From Methanoregula sp. (GTDB taxonomy: Archaea > Halobacteriota > Methanomicrobia > Methanomicrobiales > Methanospirillaceae): a DNA stretch of 64,000 nucleotides. The stretch covers positions 18,233-82,232 of the forward strand of contig JAJRCF010000010.1 of NCBI GenBank assembly GCA_028679075.1. Direction: 5' to 3'. The position numbers and the translations under genes were made by a program. The notes beneath the pieces were generated by a model. The model had not been told where the DNA came from, did not search any database, and saw only the letters and a program-made list of their open reading frames with translations. Below, in pieces: positions 1 to 7,894 of the stretch (the first letter of the stretch is position 1; the number at the start of each line of letters is the position of its first letter).

Positions 1-2
1 TC

Positions 3-446
3 ATCATCAACATCACAGACCTTCGGTCAACAATATTCCCGGGATACAACCCGGGATACATACCATCGATTGATCGTTCATCAGTCAATATAAGTTTGAC
101 CAGTATCAAAGTCTACAAACTGGACGGGGGTACGCTATCCATGGTCCGAACATTCGATACGCCTTACATTGATGGCAGTAGTACACCTAAAGCACCACCT
201 GTCATCGTTCAGGATAATATATCCCTGATCATAAATCCCCGCATCTTCGATATTATGCAGACCGGCTATTCTAATGTGTATCTCAATCTCACGTTTGAAA
301 TGCAGGACCATGCGGTGCCACCGAATCCACTAAATAGTTCATTTTTGAATAATACCCTGACCACCCCCTTTGATTACAATTACCACCCTGCTAATGTCAC
401 CCAGCCCCAGCTCAGGGACGCTGTTATGGAGGTGGCAGTATGGTGA
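3..446 (+). CDS. Pilin-like secreted protein, C-terminal part (5' end outside window)
   Basis: The reading frame is open from the left edge of the window, so only the last ~147 residues are present and the true start lies outside. The visible part has no membrane segment and is rich in N, T, S and beta-type residues (for example NISLIINPRIFDI and SNVYLNLTFEM), as in the extracellular part of archaeal type IV pilin-like proteins. It overlaps the next gene by 7 nt, so it is the first visible member of a five-gene overlapping operon of small proteins with an N-terminal membrane helix. The family is inferred from context. It may belong to the same family as the fifth gene (1747-2556), but I cannot show this without the N-terminus. 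Confidence 0.7.
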   Translation: MINITDLRSTIFPGYNPGYIPSIDRSSVNISLTSIKVYKLDGGTLSMVRTFDTPYIDGSSTPKAPPVIVQDNISLIINPRIFDIMQTGYSNVYLNLTFEMQDHAVPPNPLNSSFLNNTLTTPFDYNYHPANVTQPQLRDAVMEVAVW

Positions 447-946
447 ACTCCGGGGGACAGTTGTACACGATAGAGGGAGTTGCCGCCGGACTCATCATGT
501 TGTTAACCGCATATCTGGTTGTTGGAGCGACATCGGTATACACTCCGGGCGATGCACATATCAGCGATATGCAGCTGGAAGTGCTGGGAAGCGATGCGCT
601 GGCGATGATGGATACCCCGCCGAACAGCTCTGTCACGGAAAGCCCGCTGCAACAGATCATTGAAACCGATGACGGGAGCCGGTTCAGGAACCTGTTCCTG
701 AATTATACGAATGTTTCTGGATATGGCCCGAAACATGACATCCAGTTTTCTGCCAGTTATACCTACGAGGCACCTGATACTACGATCACGAGTCCCCCGA
801 TTAATTCCTCACGTAACCTGACCGGTGGAGAACATGCGGTCCGTGTGACCAAGTGGGTAATCGTGAACAAGAAACTCCCCCCGCTCTCTGCGGACCCTCC
901 TGAGAACAGGGCGGTACTTGTGGAGGTGCATCTATGGCGCGATTGA
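440..946 (+). CDS. Small membrane-anchored pilin-operon protein (DUF7288-like)
   Basis: 168 aa. The start is MVNSGGQLYTIEGVAAG, followed by a hydrophobic helix (about residues 15-32) and an extracytoplasmic domain. The GQLYTIEG motif before the helix recalls the class III signal peptides of archaeal pilin-like proteins, where a prepilin peptidase cuts just before the helix. Haloarchaeal operons of the DUF7287/7288/7289/7266 type have similar small genes in series. That resemblance is from memory and not tested. The ATG lies inside the upstream gene (7-nt overlap) and the 3' end overlaps the next gene by 13 nt, so translation is probably coupled. Likely a minor pilin or assembly component at the cell surface. 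Confidence 0.75.
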   Translation: MVNSGGQLYTIEGVAAGLIMLLTAYLVVGATSVYTPGDAHISDMQLEVLGSDALAMMDTPPNSSVTESPLQQIIETDDGSRFRNLFLNYTNVSGYGPKHDIQFSASYTYEAPDTTITSPPINSSRNLTGGEHAVRVTKWVIVNKKLPPLSADPPENRAVLVEVHLWRD

Positions 947-1308
947 ATGACGATGCCCAGTGGATCATCCTGATGGGCTTTCTCGTAAGCTTCAGCCTGT
1001 TCTTTCTGGCACTGATCATCAACCAGTCAACGGTAGTCGGGCAATCCACTGCGGAAAGTGTTATTGAATTCCCAAAAAATGATATCAGGGACATCAGTCA
1101 CGTGATTAAAGAACATGCTGAAAAAAACGGCAAGATTGATGACAGGGTATACCATGACATCATCAACCTCTCCATACAACGAGAGGGTGCCGTGGTCAAT
1201 TATACCTTGAATACCCAGTACTATCAACGGCTGGATGTGTTCAATCATTCCCTGATCCACTACAACAACGGGGTGACGACCTATAGTGAGAACTGGACGT
1301 CAGAATAA
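934..1308 (+). CDS. Small membrane-anchored pilin-operon protein (DUF7287-like)
   Basis: 124 aa. A short charged N-terminus (MARLNDDAQW) precedes one strongly hydrophobic helix (about residues 10-30, IILMGFLVSFSLFFLALII) and a ~90-residue extracytoplasmic part ending in NWTSE. It starts inside the upstream gene (13-nt overlap) and ends 22 nt inside the next one. Its size, topology and place among pilin-like genes suggest a minor structural or assembly protein of an archaeal type IV pilus-like structure. No catalytic motif is visible. The DUF assignment is a guess from gene order in haloarchaeal operons. Confidence 0.72.
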   Translation: MARLNDDAQWIILMGFLVSFSLFFLALIINQSTVVGQSTAESVIEFPKNDIRDISHVIKEHAEKNGKIDDRVYHDIINLSIQREGAVVNYTLNTQYYQRLDVFNHSLIHYNNGVTTYSENWTSE

Positions 1309-1744
1309 CCCGGATCCTGGAGAGTCCGGGGTAGCGAACCTGATCGAGTATATCATGGTGAGCGGTGTTCTTATGGCCCTTCTTGTAGTGATGATGTTAC
1401 TGGTGAACTCAACGTTCATGGAGACACCTGCCAACAGATTGAGTTATAACGCTTTTACCGATATCGGCAATGGCATTTCTACCCGGATTGTCGATGTCTA
1501 TGCCCTTGCACCAAGTGATGGATATATCAGTACGGGTTTTGATATCCCGGATGATGTTGCAGGAAAGGATTACTTCGTCCTGATTGGAGGGGGGAATAAC
1601 CCGGTTGATCAGGATGTCCAGGTATCACGGGACCTCGTTCAGATCCATATTTCACTCGCCGGTATCGGGGCATCGCGGGGAGTAACCGGCAATACTACCG
1701 GCAGGGGATTGAACAGGATCAGTTACGACTCGGGGGGATTTTAA
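1286..1744 (+). CDS. Pilin-like protein with class III signal (DUF7266-like)
   Basis: 152 aa from a GTG start that lies 23 nt inside the previous gene. The N-terminus is ...ESGVANLIEYIMVSGVLMALLVVMMLLV: a short polar leader, a Gly before VANLIEY, then a ~20-residue hydrophobic helix. This is the layout of archaeal prepilins, in which the peptidase cuts after the Gly/Ala and a Glu lies about five residues into the mature helix. The remainder is a secreted beta-rich domain with Gly-rich loops. The next gene begins 2 nt after the stop. A pilin or pseudopilin function is inferred; cleavage has not been shown. Confidence 0.72.
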   Translation: MRTGRQNNPDPGESGVANLIEYIMVSGVLMALLVVMMLLVNSTFMETPANRLSYNAFTDIGNGISTRIVDVYALAPSDGYISTGFDIPDDVAGKDYFVLIGGGNNPVDQDVQVSRDLVQIHISLAGIGASRGVTGNTTGRGLNRISYDSGGF

Positions 1745-1746
1745 AG

Positions 1747-2556
1747 ATGGTAGTTAGAGGGTTTAGTTTGGCGGAGCGGGGTGTTTCTGAAGCGATAGGT
1801 TTCATCCTCATTTTCAGCATTGTGATCGCAGGAATAGGACTGGTAACCCTTTACGGATATCCCATGCTCCTGAAACAACAGACAAGTGCAAACGAGCGGA
1901 TCATGGAAAAGAACATGATCGTCCTGCAAAATGATGTGAAAAGTCTCGCATACAAGACGGTGCCATACAAAGAAACGTCACTTAAGATCGACGGCGGATC
2001 GTTGACGGTATATAACTCAACCTCTACCCCCGCAGTCTCCAGGTTAGACATTCGGGACTGCGATCCTTCGGGAGATGAATATATTGGTGCATTCCAGTCC
2101 GGGGATTTGCGGTACTCATCAGAAAGTGCCGGCACCGATATATCTCTCCAGAACGGTGCGGTGGTGATGCGCCCTCATGCTGAGCCGGGATCCGTCATGC
2201 TTGCAGAGCCGCGATGGTTCTATGATGCCCAGACGAATACGATGGTGATCAATCTCATCGGATTCAACAGTTCTTATACCATTGCTCGTGCAGGCATCGG
2301 CACGGTGCAGATGGCAATGGGGGAGACCGGTTATACGCGTGTCGATATACCCGCAGGGAATTTACTGTGCGTTGTATATACTCCCGATCCAACTCCTGAA
2401 GGACAGAATTATCAGGTGGCATGGGATAATTATTTTATAAATTCCATGAAAATGACTCCTACAGGAACTGATCACGAATATCGGTTACCAACGGATGTCA
2501 CAAATCCTGCAATTCTTGTTATCAAAAAATACGATGTGATTATTAAATCACTCTGA
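1747..2556 (+). CDS. Archaeal type IV pilin-like protein (DUF7289-like)
   Basis: 269 aa. The N-terminus MVVRGFSLAERGVSEAIGFILIFSIV matches the archaeal pilin pattern: a positively charged leader, RG as the probable prepilin-peptidase site, V-S-E-A-I-G at the start of the mature protein, then a long hydrophobic helix. A coiled region with K/Q/E residues (LLKQQTSANERIMEKN) follows, then a beta-rich C-terminal domain of ~200 residues. It is the last and largest visible gene of the operon, starting 2 nt after the preceding stop. It could be the major subunit of a surface filament, or a minor pilin that caps it. The AT-rich stretch after the gene contains runs of T that may end transcription. Confidence 0.75.
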   Translation: MVVRGFSLAERGVSEAIGFILIFSIVIAGIGLVTLYGYPMLLKQQTSANERIMEKNMIVLQNDVKSLAYKTVPYKETSLKIDGGSLTVYNSTSTPAVSRLDIRDCDPSGDEYIGAFQSGDLRYSSESAGTDISLQNGAVVMRPHAEPGSVMLAEPRWFYDAQTNTMVINLIGFNSSYTIARAGIGTVQMAMGETGYTRVDIPAGNLLCVVYTPDPTPEGQNYQVAWDNYFINSMKMTPTGTDHEYRLPTDVTNPAILVIKKYDVIIKSL

Positions 2557-2734
2557 ATCCCTTTTTTCCCTAAGTCCTATAAAAAACGGATCCTGATCTG
2601 ATTTTTTTTAGAGAGCCAGTTGTGCTGTAAAAATCCCAGTTCGGTCCTGAAGTGCAGGGGAGTTTCCGAATTATGGCAAATTTACCTATATTTTAGAATT
2701 CCAATTGAATATTGTGGATTTTTTAAAAAGCAAA

Positions 2735-2755
2735 AAAATATATATTATAATACAC
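2735..2755 (+). promoter_or_regulatory. Likely archaeal promoter (TATA region) of the VWA protein gene
   Basis: A long A/T-only tract (AAAAATATATATTATAATAC) lies 26-46 nt upstream of the ATG at 2781, in a 224-nt gap after the pilin operon. A TATA element here would place the transcription start about 25 nt further on, giving a very short leader that still contains the TAAGGTC Shine-Dalgarno at 2768-2773. The VWA gene is therefore probably transcribed separately from the pilin operon. Confidence 0.5.
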
Positions 2756-2780
2756 TATTACCATTTCTAAGGTCTTGGTC

Positions 2781-5700
2781 ATGAGAGTGAAACGTGCAAT
2801 GATAATCCTGCTGGGTCTTCTCCTTTTGATGGGGCCGGTGGCAGCAAATTATGCCGATCCCACTGATTCCAGTTTCCTTCCCAGTGATCCTGCAAAAACC
2901 TGGATTATCACCGATATCGGTCAACAGAATGTCATCAAGCTGATTGCCAGTAATGCGACACCGGGTTATACAGGCCCAATCAGAAATGCACCGGTCACGT
3001 TCAGCGTTGATAATCCACTGCTTGGTACAATAACTCCCATTAATTCAATAACAGATACTAATGGCGAAGCACTCTGTGCTTTTACCGTCAATACAACCCG
3101 GCCAACAAGCGGTGTTGCAAGGATCGCCGCCGACATTGTTTCATATGAGGATGGAACAGGCGCAGCGTATCATACAATCATATCCTGGGATCAGAACATC
3201 GATCACAATGTTCCTTATAATGCCGTTTTTGCCTATTCCAATCAGGGGGGCGTTGAGGATGTGATGCCGGTTAAAATATCAATTTTCGACCGTTGGGAAA
3301 ATCCTGTAGATGACCGGTTTGAGACCCAGCATTCATTACCCAAACACAGTGTAACCCTTCATGTAAACGGACCGTCCCCGCCAAACGACTGTGGCTTTAC
3401 GGATTACGGGCGTGTCCACGATACAGCAATGAATCTCGGTTCAAACGGGATTGTGAACGTCAACATCACACCCGCAACAAAACCCGGCTGGCACTATATT
3501 CTTATGAATTCCATGGGAAGTATTCCCGAACAGATGAAAATGTTCAATACGGTGGCAAATGGTGTGCCGTATTCCATGACACAGTCTTTTAGTCCGGATG
3601 GTGAACCGTATGCAACCGTCCTTGCTGACGGAACGAGCAAGTTCACCTTTTACTACACCCTGTATGATAAATACGGAAACCCGACACGGGACCAGTCAGT
3701 CTGGATCAACACCTCAGTTCCCGGGGAAGAAAGCCTCCGTAAATCTATAGAGAACGGACAGATCTGGTCCACCTACGGGCCCAAATCCTTTACCGGTCTG
3801 TTTACGATCAATGCAATCCCGGTAAATAATATTTCCATTACTGTTACCAAAGTAGTCCGGTTTTACAACACCTCTCCGACCAATCTTGATCTTTCAGCTA
3901 ATCCACAGAGCATGCCAAGCCGCGATGCCAATCCATCAATCTATTCGAATATCTCCGCTAAAGTAGTGGATATTATGGGCAACGGCGTTGAGGGTGAGGA
4001 AGTAACATTCACGTTTCATGATGTTACCAATACTCCAGCGACTGCGACTGTGACGGGTGCACCTTCATTCTCAAGCACCAGTACCGTCCTCACTACGAGT
4101 GCAACAACAGATTCGAATGGATATGCCACAGTCAAATTCTATCCCGGTTCATACGCTACCGTGAACGAACCGGGGTATCTGCAGGCCGTTACCGGTACTG
4201 CAAAAATAACCGCGACATGGGACGGCAACCAAAAGGACGAACCGGTAACCTGGAAGAATTACCCCTACCTGAGTGCCATTGTTGCCGTGAATCCCCAGCA
4301 GGTCAAAGTCGGGGATACGGTGAATGTCTCCTTCACGCTGAACGGGGATGGCTGGGCACTCTACCGGTATCCGGTTGATGTTGACCTTGTACTGGACAGA
4401 TCCGGAAGTATGGATTGGGATATCAACGGAAATAGTCCAGCACAATCAGAGCCACGATTATCCATTGCCAAAACTGCTGCAAAAAATTTTATCAGCAACA
4501 TGAGTGAGGCCCGGGATAAGGTGGGCTTGTTCTCCTACAATTATTCATATGGTGTCAAGCATGATGCTGTACTACAAAGTCCGTTCGCACCAGTTAAAAC
4601 AGCAGTAAATGGTCTTAAAGCCAATGGAGCAACCGGAACAAGAACTGCGTTAAAACAGGCTATTGATGATTTGATCGCAAACCCGAATGCAAATACAAAA
4701 GCAGTCCGGGCAGTGATCGTCATGACCGATGGGGACTGGAACAATGATGGTTCACCGGCAGCACATGGGACCGGGTGGCCGGCAGGTAACCCGGATTATA
4801 CCTTCAGCGGAAGCAACCTTGAACCGGATAATTACCGGCATTATTCCGATCTCGGAGGAACACTGACTCCGTATACTAAATATGGCACCACTCGTTACAA
4901 ATGTCTTGATGGAGAATTCACAACCCAGAATTTATCCATCTATGCCAAAGATAATAAGATCCGGCTGTATTTCATATTCTTTGCAGGAGATCCCGATCCA
5001 ATCGCAAAAAGCACGCTGGAAACCATGGCTAAGGCAACCGGCGGGTTTTATCAAAAGGCCACCAGTGCGGCTGAGCTGAACGATGCCTACAACAGAATTT
5101 CCGGGGATCTCATAACTGAAGCAGGGGTAGATACACAGGTATCCTTGGATTTTGGACAATTAATCATAAACGAGGTACCAGTTGCTCCGGGGACAGAGGT
5201 TTTCACGTACGTGGGAGATCCCAGTGTCACAACACCGGTGAAAGGCGTTGATTTCCCGACAACCGAACCCGGTTCGACTATGCTGGACAAGTATAACAAG
5301 ACCCCCAATGGGGTAATCGATAAGCACTTTATACCGGGAATCGACGTTGATACCGGATTCCCCTTTGCAGATACCGGTCCAATAATCACCAACCAGACAA
5401 CGTATTGGAACACTCATGCACAGAAGCTCGCCTTCAATATAGGTTCGGTCAACGTCAACGAGACGTGGAAGGCTGATTTCCGCTTCAGGGTCTTACATGA
5501 GGGTAATATCCTTATATTCGGCCCTCAGTCAGAAGTCTGTTTTACCAACGGTGAGGCCGGCGATAGTTGTATGACTCTTCCCAATCTTACATTATCCTCT
5601 TCCATGAACCCGTTAAATGTCGGTGTCTCGGAAACCGCCATCATTCTGTCCACCCCTACCCGCATGACTTCAGGACAGATTACAGGAACACTTCCGGTTT

Positions 5701-5975
5701 CCTGGACCACCGACTACAATGGTGCAGAAATAATCACCGAAGAAGTGAGTTATATCCATGAGGACGATCCCCCGGTAAAATTTGATACAAAGACACTCAA
5801 CAAGGCGTTCGGCGATCTTAATCTTCCCCAGAGCTCAGTCCTTAACATGGAAAAACTTCCCCCGGGCGGCTACAAGATCCAAGTTCATGCCTACACAAAG
5901 GATGCTTCAGCTACAGCCATATCTGAGGCCTATTCCTATTCCACGCAAGGCAGAGCTTTTATTAAACTCGAATAA
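2781..5975 (+). CDS. Secreted Ig-like/VWA-domain surface protein
   Basis: 1064 aa with a typical signal peptide (MRVKRAMIILLGLLLLMGPVAA). The first ~500 residues look like repeated bacterial Ig-like (invasin-type, Big_1-like) beta domains: 'APVTFSVDNPLLGTITP', 'VTDTNG'-type turns and 'EEVTFTFHDVTNTPATATV...TDSNGYATVKF' are characteristic. A von Willebrand factor A domain follows near residue 530, with the metal-ion (MIDAS) motif D-R-S-G-S-M and a later T-D-G-D. The C-terminal ~250 residues are a further beta-rich region without a membrane anchor. The ATG at 2781 is chosen over the in-frame TTG at 2775 because AAGGT sits 7 nt before it. VWA domains bind partner proteins through a metal ion. 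Lying directly after a pilin-like operon, it may be an adhesin or tip protein, but that is inference. Confidence 0.82.
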   Translation: MRVKRAMIILLGLLLLMGPVAANYADPTDSSFLPSDPAKTWIITDIGQQNVIKLIASNATPGYTGPIRNAPVTFSVDNPLLGTITPINSITDTNGEALCAFTVNTTRPTSGVARIAADIVSYEDGTGAAYHTIISWDQNIDHNVPYNAVFAYSNQGGVEDVMPVKISIFDRWENPVDDRFETQHSLPKHSVTLHVNGPSPPNDCGFTDYGRVHDTAMNLGSNGIVNVNITPATKPGWHYILMNSMGSIPEQMKMFNTVANGVPYSMTQSFSPDGEPYATVLADGTSKFTFYYTLYDKYGNPTRDQSVWINTSVPGEESLRKSIENGQIWSTYGPKSFTGLFTINAIPVNNISITVTKVVRFYNTSPTNLDLSANPQSMPSRDANPSIYSNISAKVVDIMGNGVEGEEVTFTFHDVTNTPATATVTGAPSFSSTSTVLTTSATTDSNGYATVKFYPGSYATVNEPGYLQAVTGTAKITATWDGNQKDEPVTWKNYPYLSAIVAVNPQQVKVGDTVNVSFTLNGDGWALYRYPVDVDLVLDRSGSMDWDINGNSPAQSEPRLSIAKTAAKNFISNMSEARDKVGLFSYNYSYGVKHDAVLQSPFAPVKTAVNGLKANGATGTRTALKQAIDDLIANPNANTKAVRAVIVMTDGDWNNDGSPAAHGTGWPAGNPDYTFSGSNLEPDNYRHYSDLGGTLTPYTKYGTTRYKCLDGEFTTQNLSIYAKDNKIRLYFIFFAGDPDPIAKSTLETMAKATGGFYQKATSAAELNDAYNRISGDLITEAGVDTQVSLDFGQLIINEVPVAPGTEVFTYVGDPSVTTPVKGVDFPTTEPGSTMLDKYNKTPNGVIDKHFIPGIDVDTGFPFADTGPIITNQTTYWNTHAQKLAFNIGSVNVNETWKADFRFRVLHEGNILIFGPQSEVCFTNGEAGDSCMTLPNLTLSSSMNPLNVGVSETAIILSTPTRMTSGQITGTLPVSWTTDYNGAEIITEEVSYIHEDDPPVKFDTKTLNKAFGDLNLPQSSVLNMEKLPPGGYKIQVHAYTKDASATAISEAYSYSTQGRAFIKLE

Positions 5976-6090
5976 CTTTTTATCCGGGAAAAATGCCATT
6001 TCGAAAATTGTTCATTAATTCAGATGTACATTTTTTAATGAGATCGATAGAGGAATCAGATATCTAAAACTGCAAAATGCCTGACTACAT

Positions 6091-6399
6091 TCACAGATAA
6101 TTATTCCTTCTGAGCCACTCCACCTGCGGACCGGTATACCGGTAGATGATATCGCATTTCTCGTCCTGGAAGTTCCACGGGATGATAATAAGGACATCCC
6201 CTTCCCGGATCCAGACTTTCTTCTTTATCTTCCCCTTGATCCTGCCCATCCTCGTCACGCCGTCAAAGCAGCGGATCCGGATATGGTTTGCACCCATCAT
6301 CAGTTCGGCATACCCGAACATTTCCCGGTTACGCTTCTGGGGGAGTTTTACCCTGATGACCTCATCGCCAGGCGGTGCTCCCGGTTTCTTATCCGTCAG
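6091..6399 (-). CDS. eif1a: Translation initiation factor aIF1A, apparent CTG start
   Basis: Archaeal homologue of eIF1A, which binds the A site of the small ribosomal subunit and helps place initiator tRNA. The OB-fold core is clear: REMFGYAELMMGANHIRIRCFDGVTRMGRIKGK, then KKKVWIREGDVLIIIPW and IIYRYTGPQVEWLRRNNYL. The first ATG in frame (6321) would begin inside the conserved core and lose the usual N-terminal ~25 residues. Reading upstream gives TDKKPGAPPGDEVIRVKLPQKRNRE, which fits family N-termini, but no ATG, GTG or TTG occurs before the in-frame TAA. A CTG at 6399-6397 gives 102 aa, the usual length, and has GGAG 8 nt before it. I therefore call CTG as the start. It lies downstream of the LysE gene but has its own TATA box. 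Confidence 0.88.
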   Translation of the reverse strand: MTDKKPGAPPGDEVIRVKLPQKRNREMFGYAELMMGANHIRIRCFDGVTRMGRIKGKIKKKVWIREGDVLIIIPWNFQDEKCDIIYRYTGPQVEWLRRNNYL

Positions 6400-6460
6400 T
6401 ACAACCTCTCCTTTCTCGCGTTTTATGGGATTTTACGTGCTTAATTGTTGGTGCGGGGTA

Positions 6461-6472
6461 AAATATATTTAT
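6461..6472 (-). promoter_or_regulatory. TATA box of the aIF1A gene
   Basis: Read on the minus strand, the sequence is ATAAATATATTT, a strong archaeal TATA element. Transcription should begin ~25 nt downstream, near 6440, leaving a ~41-nt leader with the AGGAGAGG ribosome-binding region directly before the CTG start. This supports translation from the CTG and argues against a start further upstream. Confidence 0.6.
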
Positions 6473-6501
6473 TCCTTCACCGGAGCAGGAATCGTGGTGC
6501 G

Positions 6502-7143
6502 CTACGGGACGGTTATTCCCGCCAGGACAAGGACAGGGCTTATAATCATGACTGCACCGACGCAGATAATGAAGAGACCGGACACCCGGTTGATCTGGGT
6601 GACGTTGCTCTCGCTGATCCGGGTCCGGAACGACCCGATGGAGCCGCACAGGATCACCCACCACATGGCAGAGCCAAAGAAGAACCCGGCAACAAAGGCG
6701 GCGGCGGCAGTGAGCGATGTCCCCCCGAAGATAAAACCATAGCCGGGCAGGGTCACCATCAGGAAGATCAGCGTCATCGGATTTGCAATGGTGAGTGCTG
6801 CCATGGAGAGGAAGTCCTTCAGGTAGCTCCCCTCTTCCGTGTTTTCCTGCCCGCTGGCTGGGACAAAGAAAATGATCCGCATGCCTACCGCGATGAGGAC
6901 CAGCCCGGCAAATATCCGCAGGGCCATCTCCTGGCCGATGATGATCCCGGAGATGACGGAAAGGCCGAGAAACGCCACCAGGGCATAGACCGAATCGGCT
7001 ACCGTGACCCCGAGACCGGAGAAGAGGCCGTGGAGTTTTCCTCCGGAGAGGGTCCGCTGGATACAGAGGAGGGAGAGAGGCCCCACCGGTACCGCGAGAA
7101 TGAGACCGACGATGACTCCCTGGATTACGATACCAACATCCAC
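6502..7143 (-). CDS. LysE/RhtB-family amino acid exporter
   Basis: 213 aa, about six membrane helices. The N-terminus MDVGIVIQGVIVGLILAVPVGPLSLLCIQRTLSGGKLHGLFSGLG carries the hallmark G-hh-hhA-P-G-P of the LysE translocator family followed by the R-T-L...G and G-hG motifs. The second half (LTIANPMTLIFLM) holds the repeat of that signature (A-NP). These proteins export amino acids or related small solutes out of the cell. The start is GTG, with GGGTG 4 nt before it. The direction of transport and the substrate cannot be read from the sequence. The next gene downstream is aIF1A, which has a separate promoter, so no functional link is implied. Confidence 0.88.
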   Translation of the reverse strand: MDVGIVIQGVIVGLILAVPVGPLSLLCIQRTLSGGKLHGLFSGLGVTVADSVYALVAFLGLSVISGIIIGQEMALRIFAGLVLIAVGMRIIFFVPASGQENTEEGSYLKDFLSMAALTIANPMTLIFLMVTLPGYGFIFGGTSLTAAAAFVAGFFFGSAMWWVILCGSIGSFRTRISESNVTQINRVSGLFIICVGAVMIISPVLVLAGITVP

Positions 7144-7346
7144 GCTGCACCCAAAACCGTTTGCTGCTTTACCTGTTGAGCGTCCTCTGTCATCAATGTT
7201 GCACCGGACATCTCATGCTCTGCAGAGAATATTCATAGTAACCGGTTTTGCCTCTACCCGCACTACATAACGGGCCACCTGCCCGCTGCAATGCCATGGG
7301 AACTCTCACCGGTATTGCTCAGGGACATTCCGCTTAAGGGGGAGCC

Positions 7347-7602
7347 CCCGGGCCGGATTATTTTTACAGGAGTGATGTGAGGGGTCGCATGGGTACAGTT
7401 CACCAACCCGGATCCGGGGAGTTCTTGTGAATTCACGTCATAATTTTTCGGTGACGGTCTTGTGGCCCGGGCCGTAAAAATACAAGTGTACCCACGCGAC
7501 CCCCCCTCACCCCTCCCGGTTTTCGCGTAAAATTGTGGAATTTTCACGTCATAAAGTAAGAGTTAGGCAGGTATTTTGGTGTGTAGGGGGTCGCGTGGGT
7601 AC
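7347..7602 (+). repeat. Intergenic repeat cluster (GGGGTCGCRTGGGTAC and CACGTCATAA motifs)
   Basis: This lies in the 600-nt gap between the LysE gene and tRNA-Leu; no gene is supported in that gap. A 16-nt motif GGGGTCGC(A/G)TGGGTAC occurs at 7381-7396 and 7587-7602 and, inverted, at 7488-7503. The first two positions form an inverted pair around ~90 nt. A second motif CACGTCATAA occurs at 7434-7443 and 7545-7554. CCCGGGCC next to a TTTTTAC/GTAAAAA tract appears at 7347 and 7464. There is no tandem regularity, so this is not a CRISPR. It could be a set of binding sites, a small non-coding RNA locus or remains of a mobile element. Confidence 0.6.
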
Positions 7603-7750
7603 AGAATGCCGGGTCGGGAGGGATTGATTTTAAGCGTGGTCTTGTTGAAGCACGTTGACCGGATCGGTGCTTCCAGCGGCCAAGGGTATTCTTTAACGGT
7701 CTCATAAAACCCGGTGCCGGTTCAGAAGAGAATTGATTATTGAGAGATTA

Positions 7751-7833
7751 TGCGAGAAGCAGGAGTCGAACCTGCGAACCCCTACGGGAACAGATCTTGA
7801 GTCTGCCTCTGTTGGCCACTTAGATATTCTCGC
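7751..7833 (-). tRNA. tRNA-Leu (anticodon CAA)
   Basis: Read on the minus strand: acceptor stem GCGAGAA pairs with TTCTCGC, discriminator A, no encoded CCA. The anticodon stem GCAGA/TCTGT encloses the loop CTCAAGA, giving anticodon CAA (leucine, UUG codons). A class II variable arm (CCC-GTA-GGG) and a T arm GCAGG-TTCGACT-CCTGC follow. The long variable arm fits tRNA-Leu. It lies ~60 nt upstream of the 3' end of polC in the same orientation, and no intron is visible. Confidence 0.93.
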
Positions 7834-7894
7834 TTGGAATAATGTTGGTGCTGGAATGTAAAAGACTTTGAGATTTTATGGAATTGCTCTTTTG

